Below, piece after piece: positions 55,859 to 63,869 of a DNA stretch of 64,000 nt (positions are counted from its first letter, which is position 1; every line of letters starts with the position of its first letter). Position numbers and translations under genes: made by a program. The stretch comes from Streptomyces sp. SLBN-31 (GTDB lineage Bacteria; Actinomycetota; Actinomycetes; Streptomycetales; Streptomycetaceae), in assembly GCF_006715395.1 (NCBI RefSeq), contig NZ_VFNC01000001.1:992001-1056000 (forward strand), in the 5' to 3' direction. The notes beneath the pieces were generated by a model that had not been told where the DNA came from, ran no database searches, and was given only the letters and a program-made list of their open reading frames with translations.

Positions 55859-56021
55859 GTCCGTCTCGCGCGGGGTGAGGACGTCGAGGGCGCCCCCGGG
55901 CCGGTGCCCGGGGGCGCAGCCGTGCGAACTCGGCGATCAGCCGCCGGGTGATCGCGGGCGCGAGCAGGGCCTCGTCGGCGGCCTCGACCCGCACCGCGTC
56001 GAACGGCCGCTCGGCAGTCAC
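55859..56021 (-). pseudogene. Response-regulator remnant (linker and receiver tail)
   Basis: The frame encodes 'RPFDAVRVEAADEALLAPAI' and '[12 protein letters not shown]', the linker that precedes the HTH in NarL/FixJ response regulators. The reading frame then changes to '[15 protein letters not shown]', which leads into the HTH of the chimera. A frameshift near 55905-55925 separates the two. The phosphoacceptor receiver domain is missing. Upstream of it lies foreign sequence, so this is a broken end. Confidence 0.65.
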
Positions 56022-56050
56022 GTCCTTGAGCCGGAAAGGGGCAAGGCGGG

Positions 56051-56290
56051 AACATCACCGCGGGCCTGGGCCTGCTCTACGTCGTCCCGCTCCTGGCGGA
56101 CCTCCTGCACTCCCACACCTGGCAGCACCGCCTCCAGCGCTGCCCCCCATGCCTGCCGCCCTCTTCGTCCAGGCGACCCGCGACCTGGCCTCCTCCCGAT
56201 CGGCCCATGGGCGGGACTGGGCGTCCTGGCGGCCTACGCGGTGGGGCTGCCGGCGGCGGGGGCGCGCTGTTCGGACTGCGGGACGCCCAG
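56051..56290 (+). pseudogene. ABC-2 type permease remnant
   Basis: In one frame the DNA reads 'NITAGLGLLYVVPLLADLLH' and 'SHTWQHRLQRC'. After a lost base near 56143 it reads 'PMPAALFVQATRDLAS'. After another shift it reads 'PIGPWAGLGVLAAYAVGLPA', with a final '(F)GLRDAQGRA'-like end. Together they match the C-terminal end of Streptomyces ABC-2 permeases. The rest of the gene is absent. Confidence 0.65.
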
Positions 56291-56349
56291 GGGCGGGCCC
56301 GGGCCGATGGAGGACAGAAACCGACCTACTTCGCTCCTACGGTGTCGCC

Positions 56350-56934
56350 ATGACCCCGAGCGACGACGCCGAATCCCGTGCCTTCGCCTCCGCCGCCGCC
56401 CTCGACGCCTGGCTGGCCGCCCGCCCCGCCCCGCATCCCGGCCTGTGGGTGAAGGTCGCCAAGAAGGGCTCGGGGATCGTCTCCGTGAACTGGGCGGAGG
56501 TGAACGACGTCGCCCTGTGCCACGGCTGGATCACCGGGCAGCGCAAGGCGCTCGACGCCTCGTACTTCCTGCAGAGGATCACCCCGCGCAGGCCGGGGAG
56601 CCTGTGGTCGATGGTCAACGTGCGGCGCGTGGCGGAGCTGACCGAGGCCGGCCGGATGCGGCCGGCGGGGCTCGCCGAGGTGGCGGCCGCGCGGGCGGAC
56701 GGACGGTGGGCCGCAGCGTACGCCTCCCAGCGGGAGGCCGAGGTGCCGGACGACCTCGAGGCGGCGCTGGCAGGCGACCCGCGGGCCAGGGCCGCCTTCG
56801 ACGGCCTCGGGCGGACCGACCGCTACCAGGTGATCCTCGCGCTGCTCACGGCCCGTACCCCGAAGGGACGGGCGGCCCGGCTGGCGGCCGCCGTCGCCCG
56901 GCTCGGCCGGGAGGCTCCGCCCCTGCGCACCTGA
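56350..56934 (+). CDS. YdeI/OmpD-associated family protein
   Basis: A 194-residue protein with the family blocks 'LDAWLAARPAPHPGLWVKVA', 'WAEVNDVALCHGWITGQRK', 'YFLQRITPRRPGSLWSMVNV' and a C-terminal helix 'RYQVILALLTARTPKGRAAR'. Members carry the label 'bacteriocin-protection protein', but their biochemical role is not established. The ATG at 56350 gives MTPSDDAES; upstream sequence in the same frame belongs to the permease remnant. No strong SD is visible. A hairpin follows the stop. Confidence 0.85.
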   Translation: MTPSDDAESRAFASAAALDAWLAARPAPHPGLWVKVAKKGSGIVSVNWAEVNDVALCHGWITGQRKALDASYFLQRITPRRPGSLWSMVNVRRVAELTEAGRMRPAGLAEVAAARADGRWAAAYASQREAEVPDDLEAALAGDPRARAAFDGLGRTDRYQVILALLTARTPKGRAARLAAAVARLGREAPPLRT

Positions 56935-56946
56935 CCGGAACGGACC

Positions 56947-56983
56947 GAGCGCCCGCCTCCCTGGCCAGGGTCGGCGGGCGCTC
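56947..56983. terminator. Bidirectional hairpin between the YdeI-like and YceI genes
   Basis: An 11-bp stem GAGCGCCCGCC / GGCGGGCGCTC, with a nested CCCTGG/CCAGGG dyad in the loop (56959-56970), between two convergent genes. Confidence 0.7.
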
Positions 56984-57026
56984 TCGGGTGCGCGTGCGGG
57001 GAGACCCCGCACGGTACGGCGACGCG

Positions 57027-57578
57027 TCAGGCGTTGCGGATCGCCGAGATGTCGAAGTTCAGCTTGATCTTGTCGGAGACCAGCACGCCACCCGTCTCCA
57101 GCGCGGCGTTCCAGGTCAGGCCCCACTCGGAGCGCTTGATCTCCGCCTTGCCCTCGAAGCCGACGCGCTCGTTGCCGAAGGGGTCCCTAGCGGCGCCGTT
57201 GAACTCCAGGTCGATGGTGACCGGCCGGGTCGTGCCCAGGATCTCGAGGTCACCGGTGATGCGGTAGTCGTCGCCGCCCAGGGATTCCGCCTTGGTGGAG
57301 CGGAAGGTCATGGTCGGGAACTCCTCGGTCTTGAAGAAGTCCGCGCTCCGCAGGTGCCCGTCACGGTCGGCCGACCCGGTGTCGATGCTCTCCATCTTGA
57401 CGTCGATGGAGGCGGTGGAGGCCGACGGGTTGCTGCCGTCCAGGTGCAGCGAGCCGCTGAAGTCGCCGAACTTGCCCTTGACGTTGGTGACCATGGCGTG
57501 CCGGACGGTGAAGCCGATCGTGGAGTGCGCCGCGTCGATCGTGTAGTCGCCGGTCAGGGTGGTGAGGTCGGTGCTCAT
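57027..57578 (-). CDS. YceI family protein
   Basis: A 183-residue YceI-domain protein without a signal peptide. Family blocks are 'GDYTIDAAHSTIGFTVRHAM', 'HLRSADFFKTEEFPTMTFRS', 'DYRITGDLEILGTTRPVTID' and 'WGLTWNAALETGGVLVSDKI'. The fold is a lipocalin-like barrel that binds isoprenoid lipids. The ATG at 57578 has AAGGAG six bases upstream. Its promoter region holds a 17-bp inverted repeat, which suggests a MarR-type repressor. Confidence 0.93.
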   Translation of the reverse strand: MSTDLTTLTGDYTIDAAHSTIGFTVRHAMVTNVKGKFGDFSGSLHLDGSNPSASTASIDVKMESIDTGSADRDGHLRSADFFKTEEFPTMTFRSTKAESLGGDDYRITGDLEILGTTRPVTIDLEFNGAARDPFGNERVGFEGKAEIKRSEWGLTWNAALETGGVLVSDKIKLNFDISAIRNA

Positions 57579-57596
57579 GAGGTGCTCCTTCGAGGG

Positions 57597-57661
57597 GATG
57601 TTGAATGTTGAACTACTCAACGCGCACGACGGTAGTCCTATTCCGTTCAACTTTCAACATC
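57597..57661. promoter_or_regulatory. Long inverted repeat in the YceI promoter region
   Basis: GATGTTGAATGTTGAAC (57597-57613) and GTTCAACTTTCAACATC (57645-57661) are inverted copies with 16 of 17 matching positions and a 31-bp spacer. Each arm holds two TTGAA words, and GTTGA-ACTAC-TCAAC (57607-57621) is a further dyad. The pattern fits paired sites for a MarR-type repressor at the start of the YceI gene. Confidence 0.65.
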
Positions 57662-57733
57662 ATCCGTGAAGTGTTGGCGGGCCGACCGGAAGGTGGTAGA
57701 TGCCCAGGGCATGACCTCCGTCGTAGAGACCTC

Positions 57734-60040
57734 ATGAGACCCACCCGTCGCGCCGTCCTGCTGGCCGCCGCCTTATGCGCCACGACCGCGCCCCCCGCCC
57801 GCGCCACCGCCCCGGACGCCTACGAGAACCTCCGCCTGCGCTGGCTCGACATCGCCCTCGGCACCGGCTACGACCCCACCGCCGAGCCGTACGCTTCCCG
57901 CCTCGCCCGGACCGGCGAACTGGCCCGCGCCTTCCGGGCCGCCATGACCCCCACCCCCACCTCCCTGTGGCCCGGCTACCCCTACGACCCGCCCGCCGGC
58001 ATCACCCAGAGCTACAGCCGCCTGTGGACCATGACCCAGGCCTACGTCCAGCAGGGCACCGGCTCCACCGGCGACCCGGCCCTCCTCGCGGACGTCCTGC
58101 GCGGCCTCGACCACCTCTCCGCCACCGTCTACAACCCCTCCACCACCCGCTACGGCAACTGGTGGGAGTGGCAGATCGGCAGCCCGCGGCTGCTGATGGA
58201 CATCACCGCCACCCTCTACGACCTGCTCGGCGACGCCCGGCGGCAGGCGGCCTGCGCGGCCGTGGACCACTTCGTCCCCGACGCGATGCTGACCGACTAC
58301 TCCGGCACCTCCACCGGCGCCAACCGCGTCGACCTGTGCCGCTCGGTCACCCTGCGCGGCATCCTCGGCCGAGCGGACACGAAGATCGCCCTCGCCCGGG
58401 ACGCCCTCTCCCCGGTCTTCCCCTACGTCACCCACGGCGACGGGCTCTACGCCGACGGGTCCTTCGTCCAGCACACCTGGGTCGCCTACTCGGGGACGTA
58501 CGGCCAGGTCGTGCTCGACGGCCTGGGCCGCCTGTTCAGCCTGCTGGCCGGATCCCCCTGGGAGGTCACCGACCCGAACCGGCAGATCGTCCTCGGCGGC
58601 GTCGAGCACGCCTACGCGCCGCTCATCCACGACGGGTTGGTGATGGACAGCGTCAACGGCCGTGCCATCAGCCGTGGTTACCTCAAGAACGACGACCTGC
58701 ACGTGATGCGCGGCGACCACTTCCACGGCCAGAACCTCATCGCCGCCATCGCCCTGCTGACGGGCGGCGCGAGCGCGGCGGAGAGCGCCCGCTGGTCGTC
58801 GTACGTCAAGGGGTGGATCGAACGGGACACGGTGGCACCGATCCTGACGGCGCCTCAGTTCGACGTGGCCGACCTGGCCCGGCTGCACGCCGTCGCCGAC
58901 TCACCGGTCCCGGCCGCCCCCGAACCCGTGGGGCACCGCCTCTTCCCGGCCATGGACCGCGCTGTCCACCGCCGACCCGCGTTCACCGCGAACATCTCCA
59001 TGTGCAGCGACCGCATCACGTACTACGAGTGCGGCAACGGCGAGAACCCGCGCGGCTGGCACACCGGCGCCGGCATGCTCTCCTGGTGGGCCGCCGGACG
59101 GCCCGCCGACCAGTACACCGACTGGTACTGGCCCACCGTCGACCCCTACCGGCTCCCCGGCACCACCGTCTCCACGCTCCGCCTGCCCGACCGCGCCGGC
59201 GGCGAGTGGGGCGCTCCCAAGCCGGACGTCCGCTGGGTGGGCGGCACCACCGACGGCGAGTACGCGGCCGTCGGCCAGCACCTCAAGGGCCTCGGCTCCA
59301 CGCTGCGGGCCCGCAAGTCGTGGTTCTGTCTGGCGGACGCGGTGATCTGCCTGGGCGCCGGCATCGGCTGCGCCGACGGCGTCCCCGTGGAGACCGTCGT
59401 CGACAACCGGAACCTGGGGGAGGGTGGCACGCAGGAGTTCGTACGGGGACCAGGCTGGGCCCACCTGGAGGGGCACGGCGGCTGGGTGGTCCCACGCGGC
59501 GACCTGCGCACGCTGCGCGAGGACCGCACCGGCGCCTGGTCCGACATCAACGCCACCAGTACCGGCGAGCGGGCCACCCGCCGCTGGCAGACCCTCTGGC
59601 TCGACCACGGCACCGACCCGGAGGACGCCTCCTACCTCTACGTCCTCATGCCCGGCGCCTCCCGGCACGCGGTCGCGGCCCGCGCCGCCGACCGGCACTG
59701 GCTGACCCTCCTCGCCAACGACGCCGGCCGCCAGGCCGTCCACGTCCCCTCCCTCGGCGTGACGGCCGCCAACTTCTGGCAGCCCGGCACGGCGGGGCCC
59801 CTGACCGCCTCCGCGTCCGCGAGCGTCCTCCTGCGCCGGCGCGGCCGCACCGCTACCCTCTGCGTGAGCGAGCCCACCCGAACGGGCGAACCGCTGGAGA
59901 TCACCTGGGATCATCCGGTGCGCGGGGTGATCGGGGCCGACGATTCCGTCCGGGTGCTGGTGACGGGCCGCCGTGCGACCCTCCGCATTACCCCGGGCGT
60001 GTCATGTGCGACGCACCGATGTGAGCTGACTCTCGGTTGA
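57734..60040 (+). CDS. Secreted polysaccharide lyase family 8 protein (hyaluronate/chondroitin/xanthan lyase type)
   Basis: A 768-residue secreted enzyme. The N-terminus has RPTRRAVLLAAAL, a possible Tat-type signal with cleavage near ARATA. The alpha/alpha toroid spans about 30-390 with 'NWWEWQIGSPRLLM', catalytic Asn197 in 'TGANRVDLC', His247 in 'FVQHTWVAYSGTYG', Tyr256, and Arg310/Arg314 in 'VNGRAISR'. The C-terminal beta-sandwich domains start near 'FTANISMCSDRITYYE'. The enzyme cleaves uronic-acid polysaccharides by beta-elimination; the exact polymer cannot be told. The ATG has weak SD GTAGAGA. Confidence 0.9.
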   Translation: MRPTRRAVLLAAALCATTAPPARATAPDAYENLRLRWLDIALGTGYDPTAEPYASRLARTGELARAFRAAMTPTPTSLWPGYPYDPPAGITQSYSRLWTMTQAYVQQGTGSTGDPALLADVLRGLDHLSATVYNPSTTRYGNWWEWQIGSPRLLMDITATLYDLLGDARRQAACAAVDHFVPDAMLTDYSGTSTGANRVDLCRSVTLRGILGRADTKIALARDALSPVFPYVTHGDGLYADGSFVQHTWVAYSGTYGQVVLDGLGRLFSLLAGSPWEVTDPNRQIVLGGVEHAYAPLIHDGLVMDSVNGRAISRGYLKNDDLHVMRGDHFHGQNLIAAIALLTGGASAAESARWSSYVKGWIERDTVAPILTAPQFDVADLARLHAVADSPVPAAPEPVGHRLFPAMDRAVHRRPAFTANISMCSDRITYYECGNGENPRGWHTGAGMLSWWAAGRPADQYTDWYWPTVDPYRLPGTTVSTLRLPDRAGGEWGAPKPDVRWVGGTTDGEYAAVGQHLKGLGSTLRARKSWFCLADAVICLGAGIGCADGVPVETVVDNRNLGEGGTQEFVRGPGWAHLEGHGGWVVPRGDLRTLREDRTGAWSDINATSTGERATRRWQTLWLDHGTDPEDASYLYVLMPGASRHAVAARAADRHWLTLLANDAGRQAVHVPSLGVTAANFWQPGTAGPLTASASASVLLRRRGRTATLCVSEPTRTGEPLEITWDHPVRGVIGADDSVRVLVTGRRATLRITPGVSCATHRCELTLG

Positions 60041-60194
60041 CGACTTTGTAAGCCCCCTACAAGCCGGACGCCCTCTGAGCAGTCGGAACGGCTGCATGTG
60101 GCTCAGGTTCTGTTCAGTGCTACCAGGAAAACGGGCCGGAGACTGTACGGAGTCGACGGCTCGCTTTCCCCGGTGTCCTTCGTAAGGTCACTAC
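60041..60194 (+). promoter_or_regulatory. Upstream region of accB
   Basis: It contains a TTGTA...TACAA dyad (about 60046-60062) directly after the lyase stop, which may end the lyase message. The next ~130 bases have no frame and must hold the accB promoter. No firm -10/-35 is seen. Confidence 0.3.
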
Positions 60195-61790
60195 ATGACC
60201 GTTTTGGATGAGGCGCCGGGTGAGTCGACGGGTGAGCCGACGGACGCGCGTGGACGGGTGGCCGAGCTGCACGAGATCCGTGCGCAGGCACTGGCCGGAC
60301 CGAGCGAGAAGGCGACCCAGGCGCAGCACGCCAAGGGAAAGCTGACCGCCCGGGAGCGCATCGAGCTGCTGCTGGACGCCGGTTCCTTCCAGGAGGTCGA
60401 GCAGCTGCGCCGGCACCGCGCCACCGGCTTCGGCCTGGAGGCGAAGAAGCCGCACACCGACGGTGTCATCACCGGCTGGGGCACGGTCGAGGGCCGCACC
60501 GTCTTCGTCTACGCCCACGACTTCCGCATCTTCGGCGGCGCTTTGGGCGAGGCCCACGCCACGAAGATCCACAAGATCATGGACATGGCCATCGCGGCCG
60601 GTGCCCCGCTGGTCTCCCTCAACGACGGCGCCGGCGCCCGCATCCAGGAGGGCGTCTCGGCGCTGGCCGGCTACGGCGGCATCTTCCAGCGCAACACCAA
60701 GGCGAGCGGGGTCATCCCGCAGATCTCCGTGATGCTCGGCCCGTGCGCGGGCGGCGCGGCCTACAGCCCCGCCCTGACCGACTTCGTGTTCATGGTCCGC
60801 GAGACCTCGCAGATGTTCATCACCGGCCCCGACGTCGTCAAGGCCGTCACGGGTGAGGAGATCACCCAGAACGGCCTGGGCGGCGCCGACGTGCACGCGG
60901 AGACCTCCGGCGTCTGTCACTTCGCCTACGACGACGAGGAGACCTGCATCGCGGAGGTCCGCTACCTCCTGTCGCTCCTCCCGCAGAACAACCGGGAGAA
61001 CCCCCCGCGGGCGGAGAGCGCGGACGCGGTCGACCGCCGCAGCGACGTCCTGCTCGACCTGGTCCCGGCGGACGGCAACCGCCCGTACGACATGGCCAAG
61101 GTCATCGAGGAGATCGTCGACGACGGTGAGTACCTGGAGGTCCACGAGCGCTGGGCGCGCAACATCATCTGCGCCCTGGGCCGCCTCGACGGCCAGGTCG
61201 TCGGCATCGTCGCCAACCAGCCGCAGGTCCTCGCCGGTGTACTGGACATCGAGGCGTCGGAAAAAGCTGCGCGCTTTGTCCAGATGTGTGACGCTTTCAA
61301 TATCCCGATCGTCACGTTCCTGGACGTCCCCGGGTTCCTTCCCGGCGTCGACCAGGAGCACGGCGGAATCATCCGCCACGGCGCCAAGCTGCTCTACGCC
61401 TACTGCAACGCCACCGTCCCGCGGATCTCCCTGATCCTGCGCAAGGCCTACGGCGGTGCCTACATCGTCATGGACAGCCAGTCCATCGGCGCCGACCTCA
61501 CCTACGCCTGGCCGACGAACGAGATCGCCGTCATGGGAGCGGAAGGCGCCGCGAACGTCATCTTCCGCCGTCAGATCGCCGGTGCCGAGGACCCCGAGGC
61601 CATGCGGGCCCGCATGGTCAAGGAGTACAAGTCCGAGCTGATGCACCCCTACTACGCGGCCGAGCGCGGCCTGGTCGACGACGTCATCGACCCGACCGAG
61701 ACCCGCGAGATCCTCATCCGCTCCCTCGCCATGCTGCAGACCAAGCACGCCGACCTGCCCTCCCGCAAGCACGGCAACCCCCCGCAGTAA
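60195..61790 (+). CDS. accB: Acyl-CoA carboxylase beta (carboxyltransferase) subunit
   Basis: A 531-residue biotin-dependent carboxyltransferase with both crotonase-like halves. The N half has 'GKLTARERIELLLDAGSFQE' and the oxyanion 'GPCAGGAAYSPALTDFVFMV'. The C half has 'TFLDVPGFLPGVDQEHGGII' and 'LILRKAYGGAYIVMDSQS', with Asp in 'GADLTYAWP' at the position known to shape acyl-CoA choice. It transfers CO2 from biotin to acetyl- or propionyl-CoA, supplying malonyl/methylmalonyl-CoA. The neighbouring epsilon gene fits S. coelicolor accB-accE as I recall it. The ATG has TAAGG upstream. Confidence 0.93.
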   Translation: MTVLDEAPGESTGEPTDARGRVAELHEIRAQALAGPSEKATQAQHAKGKLTARERIELLLDAGSFQEVEQLRRHRATGFGLEAKKPHTDGVITGWGTVEGRTVFVYAHDFRIFGGALGEAHATKIHKIMDMAIAAGAPLVSLNDGAGARIQEGVSALAGYGGIFQRNTKASGVIPQISVMLGPCAGGAAYSPALTDFVFMVRETSQMFITGPDVVKAVTGEEITQNGLGGADVHAETSGVCHFAYDDEETCIAEVRYLLSLLPQNNRENPPRAESADAVDRRSDVLLDLVPADGNRPYDMAKVIEEIVDDGEYLEVHERWARNIICALGRLDGQVVGIVANQPQVLAGVLDIEASEKAARFVQMCDAFNIPIVTFLDVPGFLPGVDQEHGGIIRHGAKLLYAYCNATVPRISLILRKAYGGAYIVMDSQSIGADLTYAWPTNEIAVMGAEGAANVIFRRQIAGAEDPEAMRARMVKEYKSELMHPYYAAERGLVDDVIDPTETREILIRSLAMLQTKHADLPSRKHGNPPQ

Positions 61791-61847
61791 CCCAGCGGAC
61801 CCTCCGCGACACCCTCGCGGAAACCTCTCTCACGGAGACTGAGACCT

Positions 61848-62039
61848 ATGAGCACCCCTGACATCCGCGTCGAGAAGGGCCACGCCGACCCCGAGGAAGT
61901 GGCCGCCATCACTGCCGTCCTCCTCGCCCGCGCGGCCGCCCAGCCCGCCGCCGAGCCGGCCCACCGCGGTCGCCCGAAGGCCGGCTGGCGCCGCCTGGAG
62001 CGCGAGAACGGCTTCCGCGCCCCGCACAGCTGGCGCTGA
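61848..62039 (+). CDS. accE: Acyl-CoA carboxylase epsilon subunit
   Basis: A 63-residue protein matching the small epsilon subunits of actinobacterial acyl-CoA carboxylases: 'RVEKGHADPEEVAAITAVLL' forms the helix that binds the beta subunit, and the tail ends in 'FRAPHSWR'. In S. coelicolor the subunit strongly raises activity of the AccA2-AccB complex. CACGGAGA precedes the ATG. It is 57 bases after accB. Confidence 0.92.
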   Translation: MSTPDIRVEKGHADPEEVAAITAVLLARAAAQPAAEPAHRGRPKAGWRRLERENGFRAPHSWR

Positions 62040-62052
62040 GCGCAGTTCGGTA

Positions 62053-62098
62053 CGCATGACTGAGGGCCCCTCCATCCGGAGGGGCCCTCAGTCATGCG
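62053..62098 (+). terminator. Very strong hairpin after accE
   Basis: A perfect 21-bp stem from CGCATGACTGAGGG to CCCTCAGTCATGCG, with a 4-base ATCC loop, 13 bases after accE. It separates accB-accE from the convergent cvn operon. Confidence 0.9.
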
Positions 62099-62192
62099 CG
62101 GGGGCGCGGGGAACTGCACAACAAGCCACTGGGCCACCCGCAGACGGCATCGAACCGTCCGAGGCAGCCCAGTGGCCGCACGAACCGTCCAC

Positions 62193-62774
62193 CTACCGCA
62201 GGCGAGCCATCAGCGCGTGCTCGACCAGAGTGATCAGCGCCGACTTCGCGTCCGCCCGATGCCGCGCGTCCGTCGTGATGATCGGGGTGTCGGGACCGAT
62301 CTGCAGGGCCTCGCGGACCTCGTCGGGGTTGTACGGCTGGTTGCCGTCGAAGCCGTTGAGGGCGATCACGAACGGCAGACCCGAGTTCTCGAAGTAGTCG
62401 ACCGCCGGGAAGCAGTCGGCCAGGCGCCGGGTGTCGACCAGCACGATGGCGCCGATCGCGCCGCGCACCAGGTCGTCCCACATGAACCAGAAGCGGTCCT
62501 GGCCCGGCGTACCGAAGAGGTACAGGATCAGGTCCTGGTCCAGGGTGATGCGGCCGAAGTCCATGGCGACCGTGGTGGTCGTCTTGTCTCCGGTGTGGGT
62601 GAGGTCGTCGATGCCTGCCGAAGCGGACGTCATGACGGCCTCTGTGCGCAGCGGGTTGATCTCCGAAACGGCCCCGACGAACGTGGTCTTGCCCACGCCG
62701 AAGCCACCCGCCACCACGATCTTCGCCGAGGTGGTGGAGCGGGAAGGACCGCCGCTAGAGCTTGCGAAGTCCAC
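62193..62774 (-). CDS. cvnD: Conservon Ras-like GTPase CvnD
   Basis: A 193-residue small GTPase. The P-loop GGFGVGKT is at residues 23-30. Switch II region 'YLFGTPGQDRFWFMW' has TPGQ rather than TAGQ, typical of conservon/MglA-like GTPases. The base-specificity stretch is 'FVIALNGFDGNQPY', with N but without the NKxD lysine. In S. coelicolor CvnA-D form a membrane-associated complex that resembles eukaryotic GPCR systems. The GTG lies 20 bases inside the cvnC end. Confidence 0.93.
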   Translation of the reverse strand: MDFASSSGGPSRSTTSAKIVVAGGFGVGKTTFVGAVSEINPLRTEAVMTSASAGIDDLTHTGDKTTTTVAMDFGRITLDQDLILYLFGTPGQDRFWFMWDDLVRGAIGAIVLVDTRRLADCFPAVDYFENSGLPFVIALNGFDGNQPYNPDEVREALQIGPDTPIITTDARHRADAKSALITLVEHALMARLR

Positions 62775-63348
62775 TGAGCACCCTTTCGAGCAGTGTCACG
62801 TCTGGCTGGCCGCCGGCGTTCTCGTCGCCGCCGGGCTGATGAATGGCGACCAGTCCTGCCTCCGCCAAGTCGGCGACGAGGATCCTGGCCACGCCGAGAG
62901 GGATCGTGAGCAGGGCCGAGATCTCGGCCACCGACTTGATTTCCCGGCAGAGGTTGCAGATCCGCTGATGCTCGGGCAGCTGGCCCTGCATCTGGTGCGG
63001 CTGCGCGGTGGTGTGCACCAGCGCCTCGATGGCGAGCTGGTAGCGCGGGCGCGTCCGGCCGCCGGTCATGGCGTACGGACGCACCAACGGGTTGTTCGAC
63101 GCCCCCGCGGGCGCCGGCTCGGGGGAGCGTCGCTGCGGCTGCACGGGCTGGATGCGGGGAGCGGGCGGCTGGTCGTACGGCGACGGCCCGGGACCCTGGG
63201 GGCCCTGGGGCGCGTACGGCTGGTGACGCCGCTGGTTCGGTGCGGAGGGGAAGTTGTAACGGTTCGGGTTCTGGGAACCGTCGCCCTGGCCCTGGGCAGG
63301 GCCGTACGACCAGTTGCCCGTATTCGAACCGCCTGGTGGTGTTGCCAC
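62755..63348 (-). CDS. cvnC: Conservon DUF742 protein CvnC
   Basis: A 197-residue protein. Residues 1-85 are a Pro/Gln/Gly-rich disordered region. The DUF742 domain starts at 'NNPLVRPYAMTGGRTRPRYQ', with 'LPEHQRICNLCREIKSVAEI' (a C-x-x-C pair) and a winged-helix-like 'SALLTIPLGVARILVADLAE'. DUF742 proteins link CvnB-type to CvnD-type partners. The GTG has GAGGAGAAGA upstream. It overlaps cvnD by 20 bases. Confidence 0.93.
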   Translation of the reverse strand: MATPPGGSNTGNWSYGPAQGQGDGSQNPNRYNFPSAPNQRRHQPYAPQGPQGPGPSPYDQPPAPRIQPVQPQRRSPEPAPAGASNNPLVRPYAMTGGRTRPRYQLAIEALVHTTAQPHQMQGQLPEHQRICNLCREIKSVAEISALLTIPLGVARILVADLAEAGLVAIHQPGGDENAGGQPDVTLLERVLSGLRKL

Positions 63349-63445
63349 TCTCTTCTCCTCCTCCGACCGTGCCGGGCACCCATCCCTGTGGAGCCGCGTC
63401 CCGAAACCTTACGGCCCCGGGACGCCAAAACGCACCGTCCGTCTG

Positions 63446-63868
63446 TCAGTTGAGCAGGCTGCCCTGGAGCTCGGCCCGCAGATCGGGTGTCAGGACCGTA
63501 CCGGCACGGTCCACCAGAAGCGCCATCTCGTACCCGATGAGGCCGATGTCCGCCTCCGGATGTGCGAGGACGGCGAGCGAGGAACCGTCGGAGATGGACA
63601 TGATGAACAGGAATCCCCGCTCCATCTCCACAACCGTCTGGTTCACGCTGCCACCCTCGAAGATCCGCGAGGCTCCGGCGGTCAACGACGTCAGACCGGA
63701 GGCGACGGCCGCCAGCTGGTCGGCGCGGTCGCGCGGAAACCCTTCGGACATCGCCAGAAGGAGTCCGTCGGCGGAGACCACCACCGTGTGGGACACCCCC
63801 GGGGTGTTGTCCACGAAGTTGGTGATCAACCAGTTCAGGTTCTGTGCCGCCTGGCTCATCGGGCTCAC
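63446..63868 (-). CDS. cvnB: Conservon roadblock/LC7 protein CvnB
   Basis: A 140-residue roadblock/LC7 protein: 'LNWLITNFVDNTPGVSHTVV', then 'SADGLLLAMSEGF', 'LAAVASGLTSLTAGASRIF' and 'IGLIGYEMALLVDRAGTVLT'. These bind Ras-like GTPases and may act as activators for CvnD. I use the GTG at 63868 because AGGAG lies 7 bases upstream; the ATG at 63859 is 16 bases from that site. It follows the cvnA stop by one base. Confidence 0.93.
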   Translation of the reverse strand: MSPMSQAAQNLNWLITNFVDNTPGVSHTVVVSADGLLLAMSEGFPRDRADQLAAVASGLTSLTAGASRIFEGGSVNQTVVEMERGFLFIMSISDGSSLAVLAHPEADIGLIGYEMALLVDRAGTVLTPDLRAELQGSLLN

Positions 63869-63869
63869 A

